Shown here piece after piece: positions 11,726 through 22,599 of a stretch of DNA of 64,000 bases. This DNA is from Amaurobius ferox. Lineage: Eukaryota > Arthropoda > Arachnida > Araneae > Amaurobiidae. Numbering within the stretch: the stretch's first letter is position 1; every line of letters begins with the position of its first letter. The position numbers and the translations under genes were made by a program. The DNA lies in contig OX578136.1 of assembly GCA_951213105.1 (NCBI GenBank), positions 67,616,230 to 67,680,229 on the forward strand. Reading direction: 5' to 3'. The notes below the pieces were generated by a model, which worked only from the letters and a program-made list of their open reading frames with translations, was not told the DNA's origin and did not search any database.

Positions 11726-12626
11726 TCTAATATGGGCAGTACATGACTTTCCTTATATAATGCAATGCATTTACTACTTTTACAGTAAAAAGAAATAGGT
11801 TATTCTTATAGTGTATAATTATATTCTTTCCAAGATATTGAATTTTCGTCAATGAGTCGTCATTTTCATTTAGCATCATTTTTATCTATTTGGCGAGATT
11901 TTCGTTAATTTGGCAACATTTAAAAAAGTTGCTAAGTTGACGACATTCCGCCAAACTCGTCGCCAAAACCATGCCAAACGTTATGGACGCAGAAATAAGT
12001 TATTCTTATAGCAGATAAATGACTATTGGCGTTCAAATACAAAAGTATTACTCAAAGTATCTTTCTCATAAATAGAACGAGTTAGATCCACGAGAATGAT
12101 GTCACCCAATTTATCGCATGATATTACATATGAAAAGTGAACATGTTTCTCAATAATTAATATTTTTTTTTAATTTATGGGATTTTTTGATAAATTTATT
12201 TGAAAAATGTGCAATATCTCGAGAACGGTTCATCCTAGCGTTTTAAAATTTATGTCAATCGTTTTCTAAGGAAAAATTACGTAAGAAATGTCTATTTGCG
12301 TAACTTTATTAAAGGTTTTTATTTTTGGATGATTTTTTCAAAATTTCACTCGAAAATTTAGGGGGGTTCTGAACATTCGATTGTGTAGTTTCCAGTATTT
12401 ACAGATTGTAATTTTTATACCAAATTTCATTCGAATCGCTCCTTTCGTTCCTGAAATATCACCGTCTCCACAGATTCACTGACACACACACAGCCATCAC
12501 ATCAAAAATATTCGATTCGTGATCAGAGATGCTTGAAACTTGCTCTCGAAAACTTGAATTCGAATTTTCGACCCCGTCACAATACTTTCCTTATACATTA
12601 TACTATGTATATAGGGAAAGTAAAAA
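11726..12626 (+). mobile_element. F2 element (HINE-like), near complete
   Basis: The 5' terminus is a variant of TCTGATGTGGGCAGCAC followed by ATGACTTTCC. The middle is rich in TGGCGA/TCGCCA words, with a (CA)n stretch near 12482. The 3' end is a hairpin: ACTTTCC plus TTATACAT pairs with ATGTATATAGGGAAAGT, then an A run. The 5' ACTTTCC is the inverse of the outer hairpin arm GGAAAGT. No coding capacity. This copy supplies the intact sequence that shows how the Helitron at 16-3427 interrupted another F2. Confidence 0.75.
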
Positions 12627-13069
12627 CTACTTTCATCCATTAGCATCCACAGTGTAGTCCAAGTTTCACAAAAATACCACTTCATGGTAAAAAAAACTTC
12701 CCTCGAAGTACAAAAAGTTTTGTTTTTACGAAAATTTTGCAATTCGAGTTTTAACGGAAAGACCTCCTACACACACATTCCAAACTCTCTCTCTCTCTCT
12801 CAGAAGTGAAATAGTAATGTGTGACGGAATGTGGTTGTATATATAAAAGATGAGCACAGTTTCACATCCTTCTCTTTTAGTACTGATAGGTCATTCAGCT
12901 TTAAGTTTCGAATTTTCATATAAATTTGTTTTTGGTTCTAACATGATACAAATTTTATATATATATATGAGATTTTATAAATATACTTTTCCATTAATTC
13001 ATACATTAGAATGGTTCACAAAATTGGGACACTGCAATATTTTTTCTGTCAGTTCATCTATTGCGTGTG
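12627..13069. other. Short stretch with (CT)n
   Basis: 12786-12801 is a CT run. An open frame at 12850-13098 has no known motif. Nothing else is recognised. Confidence 0.35.
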
Positions 13070-13177
13070 TAAGTATAAAGGTATGTGTTGGTGTGTAATT
13101 AAGTGTTTAGGTGTCACGTTCAGTGACCACTATGGTAACAGAGTTAACAATGAAACTTAAATTTAAAACGTTTTTTT

Positions 13178-13998
13178 ACTTTCCCTGCAATACATGGTAA
13201 TGTATAGGGAAAGTATTGGAATCATGCCGAAAATCACAACTCGAGTTTTCGACGGATCTACACGTTTCGAGACCTCTAGAATACGAAAAAACCATTTTTA
13301 GCGTGACGTCTGTGCGTGTGTCTGTCTGTCTGTCAGTGTGTCTGTCTGTCTGTCTGTCTGTCTGTGTGTCTGTCTGTCTGTCTGTCTGTGTGTCTGTCTG
13401 TCTGTGCAGATTTTGTATCCACTGTAACTAAAAAACTAATGGACCGAATTTCACAAAATTTGGTAGGTAAGTCACTTGTGGGCGGGGCTGGTGCTGATTA
13501 GTTTTGGGTACGATTCGGAATAAAAGAACCCGCATTTTTTTGCGAAATGGCCCGCAAAAGCTTGTATCCACTCTAGCTAAAAAACTAATGGACCGAATTT
13601 CACAAAATTCGGTAGATGAGTCACGTATAGGTCACTCTGGTGCTGATTAGATTTTGGTACGATTCGGAAAAAAATAACCTGCCTTTTTTTGCAAAACGGC
13701 CCGCAAAAATCTTCAAAATCTAAACTAAAGAACTAGGTATACTCAGATATATCCATAAAATGCCCGTTTAATACGTAATGTTTAACGACAAAAATAATAA
13801 GACCAACCCCATTACACTAGGACTAGCCGTTCTCGAGATATTTTAGTTTTTCGTACTTTCCCTACGCCACCTTTGAAAATAAGCCCGGTTACCGAATGAG
13901 AACGAAAATTCAATAAAAGTGAAATAAATGTAATTAAAATAAAGAGAACGTGGATATAAGTCTGCAGGGAAAGTCATGTGCTGCCCACATCAGATTTT
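13178..13998 (-). mobile_element. F1 element (HINE-like), complete copy
   Basis: The hairpin end is on the left: ACTTTCCCT, GCA bulge, ATACAT, GGTA loop, ATGTAT, AGGGAAAGT. A (GTCT)n/(GTGT)n block follows at 13319-13405. The interior then repeats 'accgaatttcacaaaatt(t/c)gg' twice. The other end is 'ctgcagggaaagtcatg' plus 'tgctgcccacatcaga' and a T run. TGCAGGGAAAGT near the right end is the inverse of the outer left arm. It lies in the T run of a tandem-repeat unit, so T/T insertion is plausible. Frames encoding poly Ser-Val-Cys-Leu come from the microsatellite and are not genes. Confidence 0.8.
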
Positions 13999-14471
13999 TT
14001 TATTCAGAACTATTCAGAGCGTGGATAACTATGATGGTAGTGTAGGTGTGTAATTTAGTGTGTAGGTGTCACATTTTGTAACCACTAGTAACAGAGTTAA
14101 TGATCAAAATTAAAGTTAACACGATTCTTTTATCTAGAATTATTCAGAGCGTATGTAAGTGTGAAGATGTATAATTAAGTGTGTAGGTGTCACATTTAGT
14201 GACCACTAATAAGTTAATAATCAAACATAAATTTAAAACATATTTTTTAATTCAGAATTATTCAGAACGTGGGTAAGTGTGTAGGTATGTATAGGTGTGT
14301 AATTAAGTGTATTGGTATGCATAGGTGTGTAATTAAGTGTATTGGTATGCATAAGTGTGTAATTAAGTGTGTAGGTGTCCCATGTAGTGACCAATAGTAA
14401 CAGAGTTAATAATCAAACTCAAATTTAAAGCATTATTTTTTATTCAGAATTATTCAGAACGTATTTAAGTG

Positions 14472-14779
14472 TTGTTGTTGTTGAGACCCAGGCCGTCCGA
14501 CCTACCAGAAAGGTGTAAGGTAACCGATTGGAAGCCGGGAAGTGCCTCCCAATTTAGACCGAAACCCAGTCGGGGAGTCATCCACAGGGACCGGTACCCT
14601 CCTTCCCCTACCACCAACCTCTCGGAAGGACTTACGGACCCACATGTTTAACGTGATCGTACTCCGCATGAACACGGCAGCAGTTGTAGCAGCGTGCAAA
14701 TTCAGCGCGCAAACCACCGGACTACCGCGCCCGAAATGTGCCAACAACACGCAGTGTTCCCAGGTGGTCACCCACCAAA
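14472..14779 (-). mobile_element. SINE with truncated 5S-like head
   Basis: On the minus strand the order is: a 3' piece of 5S rRNA (GGGTGACCACCTGGGAACA, at the right end), a tRNA-like A-box segment lacking a B box, a body containing 'gcggagtacgatcacg' and 'ggtggtaggggaagg', a 3' stem with GACGG/CCGTC arms, and a (CAA)n tail seen as TTG repeats at 14473. Flanks GTATTTAAGTG (14461-14471) and GTATTAAAGTG (14780-14790) look like a target duplication with one mismatch. No protein is encoded; LINE-dependent mobility is family knowledge. Confidence 0.8.
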
Positions 14780-14790
14780 GTATTAAAGTG

Positions 14791-14860
14791 TGAGTGTGAA
14801 GACCCAGACCGTCCGACTCATCCAGAGGACTTGAGTATCTAATTGGACGGCCGGGAAGAA
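14791..14860 (-). mobile_element. Short SINE 3'-end insert
   Basis: Seventy bases carry only the SINE 3' end: 'gacccagaccgtccgac' and 'ggacggccggga' with a diverged loop between them. It is bounded by GTATTAAAGTG on both sides (14780-14790 and 14861-14871). It may be a severely 5'-truncated copy or a distinct short family; a similar piece lies at 22251-22309. Confidence 0.6.
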
Positions 14861-15512
14861 GTATTAAAGTGTGTAGTTATGTGTAGGTGTCACATTTAAT
14901 GACCACTATGTGGTGTCACATTTAATGACACGTACTTTAGTGTGTAGTTATGTGTAGATGTCACAGTTAATGACCACTAGTAGCAGAGTTAATCAAGCTT
15001 AAATTTAAAACAGAGCTATTCAGAACGTGTAAGTGTGTAGATATATATAGGTGTGTAATTAAGTGTGTAGATGTCACACTTCACACTTAATGACCACTAG
15101 ACATTTCTCTCGCGTGATGCGTCTGTGAAAATGACTAGTATCTAATGTAGTCGCAGCGAACAATGAATAAAAATTGACGCGTTCTATCTCGTCTTAAACT
15201 TCTATCTTAATTATTCTAATATTACCAGTTCCACTGAAGTGTAAAGAATGCTGCTTCATTACTCTTACCATAACTGTATAAGCAAACAGATCTGTTCCTA
15301 AGATATTTTTTTGTTGTTAGTTGCCAGTTACTCTCATCAAATTCTTAATTTAGATAGGTATTTTACTAATACAAACATTATTCGAAGAAGACTGTACTGT
15401 TTTTAATAACCTTAAAGTGGTTTTATATGGTTGAATGAGCGCGCTTTAACAGAGGTATTTTGGACCACTAGTAATAAAAAAAAAACCAACCATTTTACTA
15501 AAAGTAAACAGT

Positions 15513-15822
15513 AATTAAATGAACTTCCATCAAAGATTTCATTTTCTATTAAGCTATTTTATTTCTATTTTTATACCAACCCTAACTGTTTCTAATCTCG
15601 AAAACTCAACACAGATAAAAAATATTATCACTGCAAAACTAAAACGTATTCTCTTTGATCTTATCTTAATTAAATGAGCTTCCATCAAAGATTTTATTTT
15701 CTATTAAACTATTTTATTTCTATTTTTATACCAACCCTAACTGTTTCTAATCTCGAAAACTCAACACAGATAAAAAATATTATCATTGCAAAACTAAAAC
15801 GTATTCTCTTTGATCTTATCTT
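15513..15822. repeat. Direct duplication, 2 x 155 bp
   Basis: The block beginning 'aattaaatga(a/g)cttcc' at 15513 recurs at 15668 with only scattered differences. The second copy runs into the (TA)n block. No gene is seen; it looks like a recent tandem duplication. Confidence 0.85.
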
Positions 15823-15845
15823 CAAATTAAAACCCATACAAGTCT

Positions 15846-15846
<1 letters not shown>

Positions 15847-15907
<61 letters not shown>

Positions 15908-15946
15908 TATATATATATATATATTATATTATATATATGTATATAT

Positions 15947-16025
<79 letters not shown>

Positions 16026-16031
16026 GTTATT
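15847..16031. repeat. (TA)n microsatellite with ATATTAT interruptions
   Basis: About 185 bp of TA dinucleotides with periodic 'attatattat' breaks. Long Tyr-Ile frames through it are artefacts. Confidence 0.95.
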
Positions 16032-16477
16032 TATATATGTATGCGCCCTTTTCTTTCATAATTATTATTCCAAATTCCTATTTCATGTCCAGCACATATT
16101 GCAACTATATTAAATTCTATCCCACGCCACAAATATTAATAAAGTCTGCCAGCACTTCCTCTTTTCTTCGCCCATACCATATATGATCACTAATCTTAAT
16201 CTCTACGTAAACTTTCTCATATGCAACTGCTTCCCAATCACATTTTTAAAGCCTAAAGAACGCGAAGACAGCATTTTTCCCATACCGCCACATCCCTCCC
16301 CCCTCTGCTGTAACTGGGCATTGTGTAAAATGACGCAGACTACACTGAGATTCGGTGAGAGCTGGTCGACGATCAGAAGCTCGGCCGGCCTCTGTAACTA
16401 CATCTGTTCCAACATCATATAATAAAGTAGATTCTGGTATGTGAAATGTCTCTTCCCTGGATTATTGTAGCAAATAT

Positions 16478-16478
<1 letters not shown>
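16032..16478. other. Unassigned GC-richer stretch with an AATAAA
   Basis: About 16260-16440 is richer in GC than the flanks and ends with 'ataataaagtagattctgg', which contains a polyadenylation-type hexamer. It could be a retroelement 3' end or solo LTR remnant, but no paired repeat was found. No coding was recognised. Confidence 0.3.

Positions 16479-16515
<37 letters not shown>
16479..16515. repeat. (TA)n microsatellite
   Basis: A TA run that directly abuts the left terminal repeat of the Tc1 derivative. Confidence 0.9.
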
Positions 16516-16516
<1 letters not shown>

Positions 16517-16517
<1 letters not shown>

Positions 16518-17203
16518 AATTCTCAGATAGCTAGCGAAAGAATAAATTTTATTAGACGAAACTTGTTGTATACTTCAAATACAATATACAAATATAGAAA
16601 CACGTGCATAATAGCAATTGACTCAGTGCCAAATACGTAAATCAGCGTCTTGGTAAAAGCAGGTATTTCTTTCTGTGCGTCCTTACTTCTACTACAGGCG
16701 TTAGGGAAAAAATTCAAAATAACCATTTTATGCGATATTCCCCAAAGAAAGCTTTTAGATGATGGTCAGCGATGAAGAGTCGTGGTCAGGTTAGAATCTG
16801 GCCAATCAATTGGAGAAGTTGCTGAGTTCTTCAAAGTCCACCATTCTGGGATTTCACGCTTAAGGACCTAATTCCAAAACAGAGGAACAATAAGCAGAAG
16901 GCCAGGGTCGGGTCGCGCTCGAGTTACAAAATCTTCTGATGACCGCTACTTGGTGTTATTGGTCAGACGCAACAGACAAGCAACAGCACCTACTTTACTT
17001 TCTAGTCTCTCTGCAGCTACAGGTAAGCCGGTACTGTGACGCACAAAAAGAAACACCTGCGTTTACCAAGACGCTGATTTACGTATTTGGCACGAACCTA
17101 ATTGCTATTATGCATGTGTTTCTATATTTGCATATTGTTCTGGAAGTATACAGCTAGTTTCGTCCAATAAAATTCATTCATTCGCTCGTGATCTGAGAAG
17201 TAA
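16517..17203 (+). mobile_element. Internally deleted Tc1 element with ~165-bp TIRs
   Basis: The text at about 16517-16681 (containing 'aaatacgtaaatcagcgtc' and 'cttggtaaaagcaggtattt') recurs inverted at about 17039-17203, so long terminal inverted repeats bound the element. Between them, 16782-17030 encodes a Tc1-type N-terminal DNA-binding region: ESGQSIGEVAEFF helix-turn-helix, then SRRPGSGRARVT, the GRPR-like linker. An in-frame TAA follows ISRLRT. The catalytic domain is missing, so this is a non-autonomous deletion derivative. (TA)n flanks it closely on the left. Confidence 0.75.
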
Positions 17204-17234
17204 CATTTCTTGCTTACTGTTTGGCAGGCAGACA

Positions 17235-17238
<4 letters not shown>

Positions 17239-17302
<64 letters not shown>
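17239..17302. repeat. (TA)n microsatellite
   Basis: A pure TA run of about 64 bp immediately left of the long inverted repeat. Confidence 0.95.
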
Positions 17303-17306
<4 letters not shown>

Positions 17307-18165
17307 ATATAAACAAGAAGAAAAAATAAGCGAGAACAGGAGTGACCATATGATTTGCATAGAATGGCTGGGGTGGATTGCGACACCCCTTTCCCGCTTA
17401 AAGCAGCTTTTACGACCCGGGCAACGCTCACGGCACCAATGTAACTCAATGGTCAATCTCCCACATGTGCAAAGACAGAAGCACCCGAACGGACAAAAGA
17501 GCAAAGATGGAACCAAGCATGGAAGAGATACACCTTACTATCCAGCATGAAAACACAACATTTTATAAGGGAAAGTCGCACATGCGCGAAAAGACTTCAA
17601 GATGATAGGATCGCAGATATGAAAATATATATGATTAAGAATTCTCATTTAGAATCAAACAATGTACAATTTCTTTCTTTGAAAAAGGAATAGTAATAAT
17701 GTTGTAAAAAATATCTAGGGTAATTTCTTTTTAATGCATCATTTATTATTTTATTACATTCATGAATGCAGTCTTTTTTAAAAGTACTGTAGTTTCTGTT
17801 TCTTCTGAAGTACCCGATAATAATATTTCTGAATATATTTTTAGTGAGGTTTGAATTCCAATCATATCAATTCCAATCATACCAATCATCATCCATCCCT
17901 TATAAAATGTTGTGTTTTCATGCTGGATAGTAAGGTGTATCTCTTCCATGCTTGGTTCCATCTTTGCTCTTTTGTCCGTTCGGGTGCTTCTGTCTTTGCA
18001 CATGTGGGAGATTGACCATTGAGTTACATTGGTGCCGTGAGCGTTGCCCGGGTCGTAAAAGCTGCTTTAAGCGGGAAAGGGGTGTCGCAATCCACCCCAG
18101 CCATTCTATGCAAATCATATGGTCACTCCTGTTCTCGCTTATTTTTTCTTCTTGTTTATATCCTT
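17303..18165. repeat. Long inverted repeat, two 270-bp arms around a 323-bp spacer
   Basis: Arms 17303-17572 and 17896-18165 are inverted copies of equal length. Both encode the same 66-residue open frame without a difference, so they look near identical. The spacer (17573-17895) is unrelated AT-rich DNA, with 'attccaatcat' repeated near 17850-17890. No transposase or clear target duplication is seen, though (TA)n lies at the left edge. Candidates are a foldback or Tc1-type MITE or a recent inverted duplication. The transcript would form a long dsRNA. The arms are GC-richer than the surroundings and their origin is unrecognised. Confidence 0.85.
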
Positions 18166-18260
18166 GTATTCCACTCTGGATGCAGAGCTGCTATGCGCCA
18201 CATCCTCTGTAAGGTTTCTGTTTTAATTAAATAGGAGTTCCGTTCGTGATATACTTATTT

Positions 18261-18324
<64 letters not shown>
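18261..18324. repeat. (TA)n microsatellite
   Basis: A TA run followed by 'tgtgtgtgtgtac', about 95 bp right of the long inverted repeat. Confidence 0.95.
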
Positions 18325-18327
<3 letters not shown>

Positions 18328-18650
18328 CGTCAATATGTGTGTGTGTGTACACGAAGAAGGGTTCATGATACATGGTAATACAAATTTCCTTAACATTTCT
18401 TATCTTCATTTTTTCATCTTTTGATGTCTGTAATCTGAGTTTGAGCATTTATAGTAATGTACTATTACTCTGAAACAGGCATCTATTTGGGTTAATTAGA
18501 ATTAAATACTCAGACCTGAAGATGAATTTAATTCTGATTAATCATCGAATTTGGGCCGGTGCTGTTCTTTTCTCTTATCGGCAATATGGCCGTGGTTTTG
18601 CTTCTATGGTGATGTTAATATTACTTGAATTTTTATTATTACATTTTTCT

Positions 18651-18790
18651 AATATATATATATATATATATATAGCCTCTTCCCATAACCTTACTCCCCA
18701 TTACAAACAGCTGATTCCCCTGAAATTTTCAGAAACATGCTTCCAAATGTTTTACAGTGATAGAAACGAACAAATTTAGTCCTACCACGG
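18651..18790. repeat. (TA)n plus dispersed repeat, copy 1
   Basis: A TA run (18651-18674) is followed by 'ccttactccccattac' and 'gaaacatgcttcc', ending about 'gttttacagtg'. The same order of words follows the TA run at 45689-45745. This is a two-copy dispersed repeat whose boundary is the microsatellite. Confidence 0.65.
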
Positions 18791-19139
18791 AGCTGACTCC
18801 AAATGTCTCGACTATTCAATGCTGTCGAACGCATTAGCGAAAAACCGGTCAATGGATGCTATTATCTGCATTGAACGCGATCCGTTAACTGATATTTTAT
18901 ACATTTCATCAATATAAGTTACAACCGCATCATAAGAGCTTCACTAAATAAACTGCTGGCTTCCGCGAGGATTGAAAGCTGAATCTCTATTGTTTACAGG
19001 ATCTTACAAAGCCTGTGAAAACGAACCGCTACTTTCTCCCAGGAATCTCAATGACAGCAAGGCTACAGTAGTGAGGGTTTCAACTCATTATGCACTTCAC
19101 TGTGGAATAATGCCGATCAACAGTATTAGACTGTAACAA
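18791..19139. other. Nothing recognised
   Basis: No gene, RNA or repeat can be supported in this stretch. Confidence 0.4.
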
Positions 19140-19149
19140 CTATGCATTA

Positions 19150-19365
19150 AATTTCTGATAATCCGACACGTTCGGGACTTCGGTGGTGCCGGATTATCGT
19201 ATGTCAGACTAAACTGGGATAAAAATATGGGGAAAATATAATGGGATAAATATATGGCATTTCTGACAGTACAGCCACACGGACCCGAATGCCGTTCGAG
19301 AGACGTGCCGGACTATCGCGAGTGCCGAACCACAGGATGTCGGATTAACGGAGGTTTATAGTATT
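19150..19365. mobile_element. Degenerate pogo/Tigger-like MITE
   Basis: The text 'ataatccgacacg' near the left edge and the inverse of 'cctccgttaatccgacat' near the right edge, with further 'ccggattatcg' words inside, resembles the ends of Tigger-type elements. Limits and TA target duplication are not clear. Confidence 0.45.
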
Positions 19366-20047
19366 TTAGAAAATGATATATTTCTTTTAACTTGCAGAAA
19401 ACCGGGCTTGGAATGGGCTCACGCATATAAAGTATGCAAGCTGTGAACATTTTCAAATTAAAGCTTAATTTCACAAGTAATTATGAAATTAGACGCAATG
19501 TTTGAGAATCGTAATACAAAAGATTATATAAATTTTAATTTGATTATTAAATTAAACAAATTAAAATACCGGAAAACAATGAAATCAAAGTAACACATTT
19601 AAAGCATAGAAACGTATTTCTATAGATCTGTGTTTCATTATTGTATGTATCATGGAGGTAAAGGCTAACGGTTTAACTCAATGCTATGTATTTTGTTTCG
19701 TCACGTTCTTCTAGCAACAGTGCAAAAAATTAAGGTAGTGAAGCTTGATATTGGACTCTTTTTTATTTAACTTTTCTACAACAATGGTTATTTATATTCA
19801 AAGTGCCGCTAGGCACATTTTTACACGCCATTTGTAAGAAGCGTAGTGAGCATGAGCGGTTTAAAAATAGGCATTCACTCTGTTACATTTCGTTTCAATA
19901 ATTGAAATTGTGATTCTGCGAATCTGCATGCAATTTCACGGATGTATGCAAAATTTCATCTTCCTGCCAATTGTAATTTTGGAGTAAATGAGATAACAAA
20001 ATTCTGGCAAATGTTGATTACGTTTCGTTAGGAATGAAGAATGCTAA
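19366..20047. other. AT-rich, nothing recognised
   Basis: No coding or repeat structure was identified beyond simple A/T-rich sequence. Confidence 0.4.
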
Positions 20048-20235
20048 AAATTCTAGTGTTTCAATCTAGTGTTTACAACAAAAAATTTTAGTGTTTACAA
20101 CAAAAATTTTAGTGTTTACAACAAAAAATTTTAGTGTTTACAATAAATTCTAGTAATTACAACAGAAAAGTACAATTCTCTGCTAATTAAGGACCGTTTC
20201 GGTCGTGTATAATTATCATTGAATTGTACTTTTCT
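20048..20235. repeat. Short tandem repeat followed by a nested hairpin
   Basis: About five units of 'ttttagtgtttacaacaaaa' (20048-20160) lead into a stem: AGAAAAGTACAATTC (20164-20178) pairs perfectly with its inverse at 20221-20235. In the 42-nt loop GACCG pairs with CGGTC around TTT. Function unknown. Confidence 0.6.
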
Positions 20236-21649
20236 TTTTTTTTTTTCGAACTTTATCTTGATTGCATTCTTACCGCGAATCCCAATCAGTGCTTTGCAGC
20301 AATTCATACATTTATCCAACCATTAGACTTTTTTAAGCTTCAACTTGGATTTCTATACCAAATACAAACCACTAAAGCAACCTAAGCGCTTCATTCTCAC
20401 GAGTTGTAGTAATTGCTTGAACATTAATTTTCTTCGCATTCTGCCGGAACCCATTACAGGCTGTCACACCCTAGCCCAAGGCTTGGATTAACAGGTAACA
20501 CTGAAACCCGTGTTACAGGTGTAATTTGGAAATAGCTTCTCATACATATGTTTCTATACATGTGATTGATATCGCGTATTATTAGTTGAAACAGAAAAAA
20601 ATGATAAAAAAAAAGAGGTTAATGGCATTAATGAGAGGGGGGGGGGGGGGTAAACATTGTTTCTATATATATTTTGGAAACCCTACAATGCATAGTGTGT
20701 ATGTAAGGTGACAATAAATTTGCCATCTAAATCGGGAAAATTTCTAGAGCGAAACGAGGGAGGGGGTTAAAATACTTCGAAATTATCTACCATATAAATA
20801 ATTTTAAAATATAAAATTTTTTTCTACGGCTAACCAAATGACGCTCTATCTATTAAGTTACTGAGACGATTGTCTTTCGACCTGTACTTGAATTGGACCC
20901 TACATTTTTATATCGACCTATAAAAATACTTATGTGCGTAAATAATTCGCATAAACTAATGTTCTGATATAAGCAGCATATGACTTTCCCTGCAGACACA
21001 GTTTTTTTTATAATGCAAATTATTACACTTTGAATAGATATTTATTGAAAATTACATTGAATATACAATTTTAAAATCACTCCCCAATCCTTTGGTGCTC
21101 TTTCAAATGACGCCAAATCGCCAAAGTCCCAAAATTAAGAAAATTTTAAATATTTCAAGAGCAGTTTATCTTAGCTCAATAGGTAATGGTTTACTTACAT
21201 ATTCATCCAAGATTGCGTTTCAGAGTAATGTATAAGTGACTTAATTGTCAACTTTCAGGATATTTCGTAGGATTGTTTTCAGTTAGAGTGGATACATAAC
21301 ATTGCACAGACAGACTCACACGCACACAGACGTTATGCTAAAAATAGTGAACGCATGTTCAAAAATGTGTGAATCCATCTCAAAGCCCATTCCAATTTTC
21401 TACTCAATTCCAATACTTTACTCCTGCATTGCTTACTATGTATAGTAGAAAAAATAATATTTTGTTAGTGGCAGCATAAATAGTTAATTAAAAGTATCTT
21501 ACAATCAACTGTTTATGCTATTACTAACGAAGTATTTATTATTGTCAAACTAGCATTTAAGCCTGTCAAAGATAGGGAAATTAACATTCCTAATAAATTA
21601 AATTTCGACATTTTTCTTTAATAATTTTTTAAATAAATTTTATTTTGTT
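20236..21649. other. Unassigned stretch with a G run
   Basis: 20635-20650 is an unbroken G run of about 14-16 bases after 'gaga'. Elsewhere there is no recognisable gene or repeat. Confidence 0.35.
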
Positions 21650-22250
21650 TAACAATATATAGTGGTCAGCATTAAAAATAAGTCTCAATAGAAAATTAAT
21701 CCAGTTAGGTTCTAACACATGGTCGAATTTCAGCCTTCCAGGTTACCTGGGAACTTCCGAGGGGTTCTGAAAGATTTTACACCATCGATTCCTCCTCCCC
21801 CTTATTTTGCCCCGTAGACATATATAATATCTTTTGCGTCTATGTTTTGTCCATTCCAGAAGAGAAATCGAAAATCCGGTTATTTTACATTCGGTCCAAT
21901 GGTTAATACTAAAGTGTGCAAAGATCTTCTAAACCTCCGGTGAGTTGCTTAAGGGTCTGACAAGATTTTTTCAGATAAACCCCATAATTTTCGTTCCGGA
22001 AGGTGGGATAAAAAAAAGTTGGTTATGCTAGCTTCTGTCCGGGGGGGAGGGGTTGCCAAAGGATCTGGAAAACTTTTCTAATAAACTCCATAATTTCCGC
22101 CCCGTGGGGTGGGATAGAAAATTCTGTTACGTTAGGTTCTGTCCAATGGTTGGTACTATAAATGTGCAAATATTCAGCCTTCTTGGTCAACAGGAAGGAA
22201 AGCAAAATTCGATTCCGTTAGGTTCTGTCCCTGGACTGATAATATAAGTG

Positions 22251-22309
22251 TCGAAAGCCCAGACCATCCGACTCGTCCGAGGACTTAGAGCAACCAAATG
22301 GATGGCCGA
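22251..22309 (-). mobile_element. Short SINE 3'-end insert
   Basis: Fifty-nine bases related to the SINE 3' end ('gcccagaccatccgac' with 'ggatggccga'). It is bounded by GATAATATAAGTG at 22238-22250 and 22310-22322. Its form parallels the short insert at 14791-14860. Confidence 0.6.
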
Positions 22310-22322
22310 GATAATATAAGTG

Positions 22323-22586
22323 TTGTTGTTGTTGAGACCCAGACAGTCCGACCTACCAGAAAGGTGTAAGGTAACTGTATGGACGGCCGGGAAGTGCCAC
22401 CCAATTTAGACCGGAACCCAGTGGGGGAGGCTTCCACAGAGACCGTACCCTCCTTCCCCTACCACCAACCTCTCGGAAGGACTTACGGACCCACATGTTT
22501 AACGTGATCGTACTCCGCATGAACACGGCGGCATTTGTGGTAGCGTGCAAATCTAGCGCGCAAACCACGGGGATACCGCACCCGAG
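22323..22586 (-). mobile_element. SINE copy 1 of array, B-box-less
   Basis: Minus-strand SINE with a (CAA)n tail at the left, a body containing 'gcggagtacgatcacg', and a tRNA-like head that keeps the A-box side but lacks the GGTTCGATTCC B box. Bounded by GATAATATAAGTG (22310-22322) and GATAATAAAAGTG (22587-22599). Confidence 0.8.
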
Positions 22587-22599
22587 GATAATAAAAGTG

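Larger units (their letters stand above)
13070..15115. repeat. Tandem repeat with ~110-130 bp units, interrupted by F1 and SINEs
   Basis: The unit contains 'attcagaac' + 'gtgtaagtgtgtagg' + 'gtgtcacatttagtgacca' + 'aacagagttaat' + 'aaatttaaaac' + a T run. Copies or parts recur from about 13080, then from 14005 to 15110. Variation lies mainly in the number of 'gtgtgtaattaagtgt' submotifs. An F1 element sits precisely in a unit's T run (13178-13998). SINE inserts at 14472-14860 sit after a 'gtatt(t/a)aagtg' word of the array. Confidence 0.75.

Noticed and set aside
13216..13501. Open frames with repeated Ser-Val-Cys-Leu
   Set aside because: They come from the GTCT/GTGT microsatellite within F1 elements and recur in each F1 copy (for example 48157-48348).
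15674..16186. 170-codon open frame with long Tyr-Ile runs
   Set aside because: It is translation of a (TA)n microsatellite; similar frames occur at every TA tract on both strands.
16032..16478. Possible solo LTR ending near the AATAAA
   Set aside because: No matching second LTR, TG...CA ends or target duplication could be found.
17350..17550. 66-codon frame present twice (also 17918-18118, opposite strand)
   Set aside because: Its duplication is explained by the inverted repeat; no homology is recognised and it says nothing about coding.
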